From assembly GCF_001661345.1 (NCBI RefSeq), contig NW_017962923.1, positions 372,001-436,000 of the forward strand: 64,000 nt of DNA, in the 5' to 3' direction. Shown here piece after piece: positions 9,688 through 18,615 of this stretch (positions within the stretch are counted from its first letter, which is position 1; each line of letters opens with the position of its first letter). The translations under genes were made by a program, and so were the position numbers. This DNA is from Ascoidea rubescens DSM 1968. Its lineage: Eukaryota; Ascomycota; Saccharomycetes; Ascoideales; Ascoideaceae. Under the pieces are notes generated by a model. It was given only the letters and a program-made list of their open reading frames with translations. It was not told the origin of the DNA and made no database searches.

Positions 9688-10935
9688 ATGCAGGCTAATA
9701 CCGTAGATACTGTGTGTCAACCTATTTACCAAGGCAATTCACAATTGGGATTACATAGCTCTTACATGATATCTCCAGACAGCTCCAACACAACATTTCT
9801 TGAATTGTTATTGCAGCATTATGAGGTTGATTATGGCTATAAGAAACCAGGTGGTTATCGCTGCAATCACTGTCCAAATCCTCACACATTTTCATCCTTG
9901 TTTCATATTATAAAGCATTTTGATCTTATCAATGCTAAAAGACCCTTTAAATGTAAGGTTCAAACGTGCTATGCTTCAGTACTAGGTTTTACAACAAATA
10001 AGAGTTGCGCGAAACATTATAAAAACAAGCATATTGGATTAATTAAAAAAATCGGCTCCACACCAACTGCAATCAACGACAGTCATTATAATTACCACTT
10101 GTTTGATGAAAATATCGATTTTGTTCATCGTTTTAATAACAATTTTTCGTATATTGATTTTTATCGAAAACAAGATGGATTTAATTATGTCGATTATGAT
10201 AAATATTCCGTTTCGCATGCGAATGCTAGTATCACACCTCCTGTCAATGAAATCCAGCAATTGCCACGTATAGTTGAATCATCAAGAAGTGTTTCTGTTC
10301 AACCTCAAGTCTTTTCACAAAACCAACGTGCAGCAGAAACCGGCCAGGCAAGTCATTCTCAGCTCCAAAACTATTCCCAACAACAATTACCATTATCAAT
10401 GCCATCCTCGACTTCTTTAGCTCAGTACCCACAACCTTTACAATCCAATGCATCACAGCAATTCTATCCACGTCGATTATCTACTTCTAATTTGTTGATC
10501 CCAGTTTTACCAAATAACCAAAGCAATTCAAATTTGGCCCAATTAAACTCCAACATTAATCACCCCTCGAATCACAACCAATTGTATACACATTCAAATC
10601 AAACTAGTGGTTTGACTGCTTCTTCTCATAACAATCAACCATTTATATTACAATCATCAAACAATAGCATTGCTAACATTAACAATATTGGCAATATTAA
10701 TATGAGTTCGAATAATCTACTTCAATCCAATCTTCCAAATCGTTCTAATTCTGGTTATGTCAATTATACAAACTATTCCAATTATTCCAATCATTCCAAT
10801 CGTGTAAATAGATCTGCTCATATGCAAAATTCAAATGTTACGAATAACTATTCCGGCCCTACTTTGCCAGGTTTTCATGAGCTTTGCAGAAATATTAATT
10901 TTAATCCCAATTCCAATTCTAATCCTATTGGATGA
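9688..10935 (+). CDS. C2H2-like zinc-finger protein, putative transcription factor
   Basis: The 415-aa product has two Cys/His clusters in its N-terminal third. The first is YRCNHCP...HIIKHF, near residues 57-80. The second is FKCKVQTC...CAKHYKNKH, near residues 90-118. The first finger has an unusually long link between its Cys and His pairs, and the second ends in a canonical HX4H. The remainder is Gln/Asn/Ser-rich and disordered, typical of yeast regulators. I used the ATG at 9688; the frame also opens at a TTG three codons upstream. I do not recognise the orthologue. A zinc-coordinating DNA-binding role is inferred from the fingers and composition only. Confidence 0.7.
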   Translation: MQANTVDTVCQPIYQGNSQLGLHSSYMISPDSSNTTFLELLLQHYEVDYGYKKPGGYRCNHCPNPHTFSSLFHIIKHFDLINAKRPFKCKVQTCYASVLGFTTNKSCAKHYKNKHIGLIKKIGSTPTAINDSHYNYHLFDENIDFVHRFNNNFSYIDFYRKQDGFNYVDYDKYSVSHANASITPPVNEIQQLPRIVESSRSVSVQPQVFSQNQRAAETGQASHSQLQNYSQQQLPLSMPSSTSLAQYPQPLQSNASQQFYPRRLSTSNLLIPVLPNNQSNSNLAQLNSNINHPSNHNQLYTHSNQTSGLTASSHNNQPFILQSSNNSIANINNIGNINMSSNNLLQSNLPNRSNSGYVNYTNYSNYSNHSNRVNRSAHMQNSNVTNNYSGPTLPGFHELCRNINFNPNSNSNPIG

Positions 10936-12102
10936 TAAAGCAAAAAATGAAAATAAAAAAAACAAAAAAAAGTCAGGTGTTATTTTTTTCTATATTATAT
11001 TTGAATCAAAAAAAAAAAAGTTACTTTTGTTTATTACATGAATAAATTTTTTTAATCCGAAAGTTTTTTTCTCCAGTTATCAATTATTGATTTCTAATTT
11101 CTAATTTCTAATTTTTCTTAAAAAAATTATATTAAAATCAATGTATTATATTTTGTTGCATATTTAATAATTAATAATTAATATATATTATAATTAGCGG
11201 GTTCAATTCCAAGAATGGCATCCAATCTATTCCTACCAAGAGCATAATTGCGTAGAATCGTTTGGGTCGTAAAAAACAAAATAGCTGTTCTTATATTCTA
11301 TTAGAATAACTTCATGACAATAAAGCCCTGCAATGGACGTGGAATGCCTCAGGGCTCTGGAAGATAACCAACCAATGGACTTGGGGGCAATACTCCTTTA
11401 GCTGTTTTGACCACTATAAGCAGCTGGCGATAGCTGAAATTCAAACTGTATTTTGCAGGTTTGCAAATGGACAACAATGTTTTTCTTGGGGAGAACTTAA
11501 CTAAATCTGAAAAGTTACTCATCGCCACACCAGGACAGGCAATAGCTGACAATCTGATATGGTGGAGTTTCAAAAGGGTGAAGATTAAAGCTGGAAATCC
11601 AACCAGACACAAGTAGAATTGCTGAGCATAGAAAAGAGCGTGTTGATGGAAGTTAGGGCATTGAGTCACAGTCGTCTGTCGAGAATTGGATCGACAGCCC
11701 CAAGCCCATGAGATTGAGTATTGGGATTGAAATTGGGATTGTTCTGATAGTGCGACCAGATATAAAGGAAAACACGATCTCGAGCTCCCAGAACAAAATG
11801 CAAATAGCCTACACGTAACCACAGTCGTTATGTCTCTAAGATATCCACTTTCCAAGGGCATGGTGTCGTCCTGTTTCTGCAGATCGCTGAAGCCGACAAT
11901 CTTTAAATTAAGTGCGCCCAACAGAGCCCAATGTGGAACCTTCCAAATTATCGGGACAAACACACGCATAACAATGCGAATCGCACTGCAGAAAGACGCA
12001 CAAAGCGTTGGTTTTTCCAACATCACTTTGCAACAGCTCTTTGCTGGTGTTGGTTTTTTATTGTGTCAATAGCACAAAGCATGCCGCCGCTGTCTCAGCA
12101 CA

Positions 12103-12246
12103 ACTTCTGGTTTTGGAGCCACTTTATTCCCAACAATTGCACAATGCTCCTACGACCCCTTTCCCTGAACCTGTAGACCATAGACTGACGGTCGTACTCT
12201 AAAGCAATCATTCGACAGAACAGAACTGGAGCCCAAAACCAGAAGT
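12103..12246. repeat. 14-bp inverted repeat (arms 12103-12116 and 12233-12246)
   Basis: The arm ACTTCTGGTTTTGG recurs as its exact reverse complement 116 bp later. The element could form a hairpin in RNA or be a pair of protein sites. It sits in the GC-richer region 400-530 bp upstream of the MADBUB start. Confidence 0.7.
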
Positions 12247-12522
12247 CTGGGTCTCAATAGCAGCGCAATGCAAGAGGTTGTACAAGTCTGGGCAGCTTCT
12301 TTTGAAAACAAACAAATCCCTGCAAAATTCTACTTTTGAATAGTGCAAACCATAAATCTGGAAATGTTGGGAGAATCAAGAACCCTTTTGCAACAAAATC
12401 TTTGACAAACTTAATCTTGTGTTTGAATACATGCGCCTGCAACCGCGTTCTATTACGTTACTCTCGGATATAGTTTTGGATACTTGAAAACCGGTCTCAC
12501 TGCTCGATGCTGTCGGTCGTAG

Positions 12523-12528
12523 CACGTG
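12523..12528. promoter_or_regulatory. CACGTG E-box upstream of the MADBUB gene
   Basis: The palindrome CACGTG (context TAGCACGTGTGG) sits in a GC-rich patch about 106 bp before the ATG at 12634. It is the standard site for Cbf1/Tye7-type bHLH proteins; use here is inferred. Confidence 0.5.
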
Positions 12529-12633
12529 TGGGCTGCTCTGTTTACTTTTGATGTTTTTGTTTCTTCACAACACAAAGATTATCATCACCAGAAATCAAAA
12601 ACATCCTCTATCTAACAAATATCCTTCTTTAAA

Positions 12634-15600
12634 ATGGCTCAATTGCTAAACAAAAAAGATAGAACAACTGAAAAGCCAACCAGTTTCAATTCTATAGAAG
12701 ATGAAAAAGAAAACATACAGCCTATACTTCAAGGGAGATCTGTCGCTGCTCTATCAAACACTTTCAAAAGAGCTAAAAACTACGACCAATTTCATTCTTC
12801 AATAATCAACGATAAGTTGAAGTTCGAGAATAATTTATCCAACGCAGATCTACTAGATGATCCAATTCAGCCTTATCTTGATTACTTGGACTGGTTTCAA
12901 CAAACTTTTCCACAAGGCCCAACTCTAAATAATGGTTACATTGACTTCTTGGAAAAATCAATTCGCAAATTTCAATCAAATTCAACTTATAAATTTTACC
13001 ATAATGATCCAAGATATTTGAAATTTTGGTTAATTTATTTGAAATACACTGATAATCCCTTCCTTGTCTTTAAATTTTTATACAAAAATAAAATCGCTTT
13101 AAATCTATCTCTATATTATGAGTTTTTTGCCAACTACTTGGAATCAACACACTCCTATTTAAACTCTTTGAAAATTTACTTGAAAGGAATTCAAAATAAT
13201 GCAAGACCCATAAAGAGACTAATATCAAACTACTACCAATTTCTCTCAAGAAATAGATTCATACTAAACACCAATTTAAACATCTCTTTTCAATCCCATG
13301 ATATCTCAAATATTGATATCGATAACGATATTAAAATAATTAATCTACCTGAAACTCAACCTCCATCTACAAATATTGGCTTATATGATCACAATTCAAC
13401 AACTGATCAAATCGGAATTCTACCTTCTATTAACCCAACCATAAACAAAAATAAAAAAAAAATATCAATCTTCACAGAACTATCCTCTAATGAAGAAAAT
13501 AATAACAATAATAGTCACAATAATACTAATAATAACTCTTTTTTAGATTCTTTATCAAAAAATTTAACAAATTGGAACGACATTGGCACAATCGCTCAAA
13601 ATCGAAAAGAAAATTACATATCTCCAACTTCATGGGATGGTGTAATTTTAAAACAATTGCCAGTTCCCAATTTCAACCTTTCTAACAACATAAATAATGC
13701 TTTTCCAGACACATTTAATAACGTCATCCCCGATGCTCTAAACAATAACACCAGAACAAAAATTCCTATTTTTCGAGATGATGATACTCAATCTTCACAA
13801 AAACATGTTTATTCTGTTGTTAATCTTTCAAAAAAAAAATCCGAAACTCTTGATATGAATTTAAACCTACTAACCAACCCAAACGGTTCAAAAGATGAAT
13901 TATGTTTAATTGAAATCTATGCTTTAATGAAAGGCTTTAATCATATAATTTCAAATCAAAATAATCAAAATAATCAAAATAATCAAAATAATCAACATAA
14001 TGAAATTGAAATCGAAATTGATACTGAAACCAATGATAAAATTGATAATAAAACTAATGAAAATAACATAATCAACTTTAAAAATGAAAAAAATCAACAT
14101 AAATCCACAACTCACAACACAAAAATTAATGAAAATAATTACAAAAATCCTTTAAATAACAATTTATTTAATATTAGCGAAGAAAATATTGCCGAAGAAA
14201 ATATTGTCGAAGAAAATAACGAAAAGACCATTGTTTCAATTTCAAATCAGCATTCAATTCCAGCTCTAAAAAGACCATTTGACCAAATTTCTAACGATAA
14301 ACTGGATTCAAATCCATTAAATAAAACAAATGAAGAAACCGTTTCAAGTACCCCAAAAAAATTAAAAATTTCCAATAATTATCATAAACCTCAAGTACAT
14401 ACTGAATTAATTGGATATAATGATGAGGTTCAAATAGATAAATCTACTTTAAAAAATAAAAAACATCAATCATCTGGAATCATTAAAAAACCACAATCTC
14501 CAACACAAACAATCTTCACCAAAAAAGCATCTGAAGAAGTACTATTTATGTTTAATCAAAAGTTTGGTTCCGAAGAAAAAGATAATCAAGACAAGAATGA
14601 AAACTTAGATGAATTCACTGATTACACAAAAACACAATTATCAAAAATCAGTTCATTTGGTGATAGTCAAGAAATTACTGATTTTAAAAATCTGGCAATA
14701 TCAGAGAAAAAAAACGCAATAAATCCAGAAAAAGAAAATAATTTTAAAACTCAAGAAAAAAACCCTAAAGTTGATATAAAATTTGATGAAAATGAATTGG
14801 GTATTCATATAACAACTACAACCAAACAGCCTCTTAAATCAATCACTGATGACAAAACCTCTAGTATATTTGATGACAAACTAAACAGTTCTCCATTTAT
14901 AACAAATCCATTAAATTTTAGCTCCAAAGAAAAAATTGAGTGTTTAAGTTTAAATAGTAAACCTAAAAATGGAATTCAAACAACAGATAATATCAAGAGT
15001 GAGAATAAATTGATAAAAAACCAGGAAGAAAATTTTGAAGTGCAAGCAGAAAATTCTAAACTAGAGACCATTGAAGATTTGAAAATCGAAATAATTGATC
15101 CCTTTAACGAGAAATTCAAACAAGAAATTATTAATAATAATATTTTACCTTTGTTAAATTCATACAAAAATTTTTATAGATATTCTAAAGATGAATCAGT
15201 AAATATGTCAGAAAATTTTGAAAAGGCGTTTGCAAATGCTAATATTTCAAATATTAAAAAATCGGTTCCATTGGCAAAAAGTGATGAAATCTTTTGCATT
15301 CGAAGAAAAATTGGAGAAGGTGGATATGCCAAAGTTTATTTATCAGAAACATCTAAGGGTGAATTTCGGGCTATAAAATTAGAAAAGCCAGCGAATATGT
15401 GGGAATATTATATTTTAAATCAAATTAAAGAGAGGTTTTTGAAAATATCGAATGATAAAAACTTGTGTGTTTCAAACTCTGTAATTAATGTTGATTCATT
15501 GCATTATTTTGAAGACGAGTCTTATCTTATTTTGGATTATTGTAATCAAGGCACAATTCTTGATATAATTAATTTTTTTAAAGAAAAATCTAAAATGAAT

Positions 15601-16332
15601 AATAATCAAAGTGTGAATGTTGGGATAAGTGAAAAACTATGTATATTTTTTACAATCCATCTTTTAAGAATTGTTGAGAATTTACATGAGATTGGAATAA
15701 TTCATGGAGATTTGAAATCTGATAATTGTTTACTAAATTTTGAAAAATTAGAAAACAATGAATTAAAGAATTGGAATCCCAAGTTTGATAGAAATGGAGA
15801 AGATAACTGGAAATTCAAAGGAATTAAATTAATTGATTTTGGTAGAGCAATTGATGTTGAATTATATAAAGAAAAAAAAAGTGGAAGCAAAAAAATAAGA
15901 TTTAAGACCAGCAACAAGAGATTTGATAACTTAGGTGGTCAAGATTGCCCACAATTAAGAGAAGATGAAGTGTGGTCATATGAAATTGACTATTTTGGGT
16001 TGGCAAGTATAATTTATTCAATGTTATTTGGAGAGTATATCAAGATTGAAAGGATTGATAATAATGGAATAAACCGATACAAATTGGCTAGTAAATTTAA
16101 ACGATATTGGAAAACTGAGTTGTGGGAACCATTGTTTGATTTTTTATTAAATTGCTATGACGAGAAAGCTGATGATTGCACATTACCTAAAACAGGCAAG
16201 CTAAAGAAGTTTAGAGAAATGTTTGAAGATTGGTTGGAGATCAACTATAATGATGGCGAGGTTTTAAAAAATATTATATGGGATATTGAAACAACATTAA
16301 GTGAACAGAATTTCAAGAAAAAGTATAGCTAG
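12634..16332 (+). CDS. BUB1: Mitotic checkpoint kinase, undivided Mad3/Bub1 (MADBUB) type
   Basis: This is a spindle-assembly-checkpoint protein that acts at kinetochores. The 1232-aa product carries a KEN box at residues 25-27 (EDEKENIQP) and a Mad3/Bub1 TPR region around residues 70-200. A second KEN box at 325-327 is followed by a Pro/Trp motif (RKENYISPTSW). A GLEBS-like Bub3-binding motif lies near 421-436 (DELCLIEIYALMKGF). A long Asn/Lys-rich linker leads to a C-terminal kinase domain: glycine loop IGEGGYAKVYL near 893, AIKLEKP lysine, catalytic HGDLKSDN near 1024, and LIDFGRA near 1068. KEN1, KEN2 and an apparently active kinase in one chain is the ancestral state; S. cerevisiae splits these between Mad3 and Bub1. 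Its stop codon overlaps that of YCH1 (CTAG at 16329-16332). Confidence 0.93.
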   Translation: MAQLLNKKDRTTEKPTSFNSIEDEKENIQPILQGRSVAALSNTFKRAKNYDQFHSSIINDKLKFENNLSNADLLDDPIQPYLDYLDWFQQTFPQGPTLNNGYIDFLEKSIRKFQSNSTYKFYHNDPRYLKFWLIYLKYTDNPFLVFKFLYKNKIALNLSLYYEFFANYLESTHSYLNSLKIYLKGIQNNARPIKRLISNYYQFLSRNRFILNTNLNISFQSHDISNIDIDNDIKIINLPETQPPSTNIGLYDHNSTTDQIGILPSINPTINKNKKKISIFTELSSNEENNNNNSHNNTNNNSFLDSLSKNLTNWNDIGTIAQNRKENYISPTSWDGVILKQLPVPNFNLSNNINNAFPDTFNNVIPDALNNNTRTKIPIFRDDDTQSSQKHVYSVVNLSKKKSETLDMNLNLLTNPNGSKDELCLIEIYALMKGFNHIISNQNNQNNQNNQNNQHNEIEIEIDTETNDKIDNKTNENNIINFKNEKNQHKSTTHNTKINENNYKNPLNNNLFNISEENIAEENIVEENNEKTIVSISNQHSIPALKRPFDQISNDKLDSNPLNKTNEETVSSTPKKLKISNNYHKPQVHTELIGYNDEVQIDKSTLKNKKHQSSGIIKKPQSPTQTIFTKKASEEVLFMFNQKFGSEEKDNQDKNENLDEFTDYTKTQLSKISSFGDSQEITDFKNLAISEKKNAINPEKENNFKTQEKNPKVDIKFDENELGIHITTTTKQPLKSITDDKTSSIFDDKLNSSPFITNPLNFSSKEKIECLSLNSKPKNGIQTTDNIKSENKLIKNQEENFEVQAENSKLETIEDLKIEIIDPFNEKFKQEIINNNILPLLNSYKNFYRYSKDESVNMSENFEKAFANANISNIKKSVPLAKSDEIFCIRRKIGEGGYAKVYLSETSKGEFRAIKLEKPANMWEYYILNQIKERFLKISNDKNLCVSNSVINVDSLHYFEDESYLILDYCNQGTILDIINFFKEKSKMNNNQSVNVGISEKLCIFFTIHLLRIVENLHEIGIIHGDLKSDNCLLNFEKLENNELKNWNPKFDRNGEDNWKFKGIKLIDFGRAIDVELYKEKKSGSKKIRFKTSNKRFDNLGGQDCPQLREDEVWSYEIDYFGLASIIYSMLFGEYIKIERIDNNGINRYKLASKFKRYWKTELWEPLFDFLLNCYDEKADDCTLPKTGKLKKFREMFEDWLEINYNDGEVLKNIIWDIETTLSEQNFKKKYS
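13955..13998. repeat. AATCAA hexanucleotide repeat inside the MADBUB gene
   Basis: A 6-bp tandem repeat encodes alternating Asn/Gln in the disordered linker just after the GLEBS-like motif. Confidence 0.8.
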
Positions 16333-16760
16333 TTTTGTATCATATCAACCAAATTTGGATCATTTCCATACTTTTTATAAAATTTTCTAAAACCACCTTT
16401 GAGAACCCAAACATTTAATAATTTCTGGTCCAACCTTTGCAAGCCTTCCTTGTCCAACGATCTCAAAAATGCCAAAGCAGTTGAAGGACCTCTTTGTTGA
16501 GAATAAGAGCAATGAAACACTATATTTTGAATGTTTTCATTGATCGACCTTTCATAGATACTGTCTAGCATAGTTTGGTTTAGTGTATAGTAAGGCATGT
16601 TAAACGAACCTTTTATCTTGCCAATGGAGTAATCGTCCTCCCTCACATCGATGATCATAAAGGGGGCTTTCTTTTCAACAAGCCAAACGCGTAGAGTCTC
16701 AGGCTCAAGAAACCTCAAATCAGAGAAGCAAAACTCTCTTCGAGCAGCAAAGGAAAACAT
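16329..16760 (-). CDS. YCH1: Rhodanese/Cdc25-fold phosphatase-like protein Ych1
   Basis: This is a small single-domain rhodanese-fold protein of the Cdc25/arsenate-reductase-like group. The 143-aa chain contains the fold landmarks MIIDVREDDYSIGKIKGSFNMP, the P-loop HCSYSQQRGPSTA and the C-terminal LKGGFRKFY. The loop has Cys followed five residues later by Arg (CX5R), the signature of phosphatase-type rather than sulfurtransferase rhodaneses, as in yeast Ych1. The start is an ATG at 16760. Its stop overlaps that of the MADBUB gene by four bases, tail to tail. The substrate is unknown for the family. Confidence 0.88.
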   Translation of the reverse strand: MFSFAARREFCFSDLRFLEPETLRVWLVEKKAPFMIIDVREDDYSIGKIKGSFNMPYYTLNQTMLDSIYERSINENIQNIVFHCSYSQQRGPSTALAFLRSLDKEGLQRLDQKLLNVWVLKGGFRKFYKKYGNDPNLVDMIQN

Positions 16761-16946
16761 TTGGGTTGGAATCTGGTGGATTGGAGTTTGTGGAATCAGA
16801 ATCTGATTAATTTGCTAACGCAGAGAGAAGAATAGAAGAAGCGCCACCAAATCCGCAGACGTGTCGTTACTCCAATACAAAACAAAGCTGTGTTACTATC
16901 TACGGTTATAAAGTGCTCTGAAGTCCAAATGCTCCATTTCCACACA

Positions 16947-18146
16947 CTAAAGGCCCACATCTGGAGAGAAAGCAGCTATTGCTACGAAAATGGCCAAAAT
17001 GTATCTGCAGTAGTTGGTTAGGTGCTGTTTGCCACCAGCAGCAGCCCCAGTTGAGGCAGCAAATCTGGACGAGCTGGATGAGTTACCAAGGTCTCTTTTG
17101 CTGTTGTGCAAGCTACTTTGTGCCTGGTCCTTCATCTCGCTGATTTTTTTGGTTAATGTGGAATGAACTCTTTTTTCTTTGCCATTTCTCGAGTTGAAGG
17201 GTTTGACTTGTTCGTTTGGTTGTCCTGTGGTGGTCAAAATTGAAAACTCCTTGCTTGCAATCTCAAATCTGTCATTCACATTTCCACCAACAATCTCAAT
17301 TCCTTTGTTATCTGAGTTTTCATTATAGTGGTTATTCAAGTAATTGCTGGAATACTTATAGAATGAGCCACTCGAGTAATCCGAAACAACAATTCTTTTA
17401 ACAAACATCGAGAATGGTGCTTTATCAAAATCAGTCTCTCCTCCTGCCCATTGAATTGTTCCAACTTCATTACCAGGGTCTCCTCCTGCCCAAATTCCCA
17501 CCATCAAACTCATTGCAGAACATGGATATCTTTCATCGGTATTATTTTTTACTGATCGCACTAATTTATCATCAATATACCAATTTAGTTCCTCTTTTTT
17601 CCAATCTATGGTATACTTATGGAATGATTCTGAATGCCCAATAACTTTATGAGTTTGGCCTCTGCTGTATGTTGTAACATTGCCTTTACTGAAAAAATTA
17701 GTTTGAACTTTATCCCTTTCACCACCTATCCATTCAATATCAATTTCATCGCCATCATCACTTTGCAAAAAAAACGACGATATTATTCCTTGCCCACTTG
17801 ATGTTTTAATTATTGCTTCAACTTTACCATACAATATATAAAAATTTGATCGTATGGAAGGGTTATCATATCTTTTATCCATAATTATTTCTAATCCGTC
17901 GTTCTTATGAAATGTAAATGATCCCCTATCAATAAAGATACTATAGTTTGGTGATTTTTCTTCAAAGTAATCAATAATTGATGTACTCAATCCAACATTC
18001 AATGGTTTACAGTTTTCATCTTTTAATGGATTGCAATTTCCCAACCTATTTGCTTTAACAAGTAAAGGATCTAGTGATAAAATTAAAAGTAGCGATATAA
18101 ACCTAAATAAACTAGCTGATGGATATGATAACGATAATGATTTCAT
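16947..18146 (-). CDS. CRH1: GPI-anchored CRH-family chitin/glucan transglycosylase (GH16)
   Basis: Crh enzymes cut chitin and re-attach it to beta-glucan, cross-linking the yeast wall. The 399-aa protein starts with a secretion signal (MKSLSLSYPSASLFRFISLL), the Cys-containing CNPLKDENCKPL pro-segment and the GH16 core. The core holds RYDNPSIRSNFYILYGKVE, the catalytic DEIDIEW (ExDxE, near residue 130), NFFSKGNVTTYSRG and GIWAGGDPGNEVGTIQWAGGETD. A Ser-rich stalk and a hydrophobic C-terminal GPI signal (YCRYILAIFVAIAAFSP) complete it. No chitin-binding CBM18 is present, which favours Crh1 over Utr2/Crr1. I used the ATG at 18146; the frame is open nine codons further to a TTG. It is in tandem with a second CRH gene. 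Confidence 0.93.
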   Translation of the reverse strand: MKSLSLSYPSASLFRFISLLLILSLDPLLVKANRLGNCNPLKDENCKPLNVGLSTSIIDYFEEKSPNYSIFIDRGSFTFHKNDGLEIIMDKRYDNPSIRSNFYILYGKVEAIIKTSSGQGIISSFFLQSDDGDEIDIEWIGGERDKVQTNFFSKGNVTTYSRGQTHKVIGHSESFHKYTIDWKKEELNWYIDDKLVRSVKNNTDERYPCSAMSLMVGIWAGGDPGNEVGTIQWAGGETDFDKAPFSMFVKRIVVSDYSSGSFYKYSSNYLNNHYNENSDNKGIEIVGGNVNDRFEIASKEFSILTTTGQPNEQVKPFNSRNGKEKRVHSTLTKKISEMKDQAQSSLHNSKRDLGNSSSSSRFAASTGAAAGGKQHLTNYCRYILAIFVAIAAFSPDVGL

Positions 18147-18615
18147 TATTATTAAAACTAAATTTGATCTCAATTATAAAGCTATATTTATATCTATATT
18201 TATATTCTTACCTATAATTTTTTTTTAATTTCTTTGATTAAGAAAAACAACCTTTCCTTCAAAAAAAAAAATTAATCATTATATAGAATTTTTGTTCTTT
18301 AGGTCAATTTGTGAAAACACAAAAGGAGTTAAAACTGGATTTTACACAAAAACTAATTTCCATTTTATTTCAATATCGATTGGTTAGTTACAATATTTTG
18401 CTTTCAATTTATTAAAAACAAAATCTGGTTAATACTTTTGCTCTCAAAAAAAAAAAAAAAATTCAATTTAAAAATTATAAACATTATAAAAATTTAAATT
18501 TATCTCGTTTATTTAAAAATGTTTAATTATCTCTTTTATTTTTAATTTAAGATTATGTTATGGGTTATTTTCATTATAGATTGTTATTAATGTCAATACT
18601 AGTATTATGAAAATA
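18147..18615. promoter_or_regulatory. Promoter region of the first CRH gene / 3' end of the second
   Basis: This AT-rich spacer holds repeated TATATTTATATCTATATTTATA around 18182-18205, suitable as a TATA region for the minus-strand CRH gene, and long A runs. I see no gene. Confidence 0.45.

Larger units (their letters stand above)
10936..12633. other. 1.7-kb gene-poor region upstream of the MADBUB gene
   Basis: The first 270 bp are A/T-rich 3' sequence. From about 11200 the base composition becomes clearly richer in G+C than other spacers. A 225-codon open frame lies on the minus strand (11349-12026), but its Cys/Ser/Leu-rich translation has no recognisable domain and I do not call it a gene. 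A 14-bp perfect inverted repeat (12103-12116 with 12233-12246) encloses 116 bp. A CACGTG box lies 106 bp before the MADBUB ATG. The stretch may hold an unrecognised non-coding RNA or a long promoter. Confidence 0.5.

Noticed and set aside
11197-11210. tRNA-like B box (GGTTCAATTCC)
   Set aside because: No A box or cloverleaf upstream.
11349-12026. 225-codon open frame on the minus strand
   Set aside because: Cys/Ser/Leu-rich translation without domain signature; the local GC content makes long chance frames likely. Kept only as an observation.
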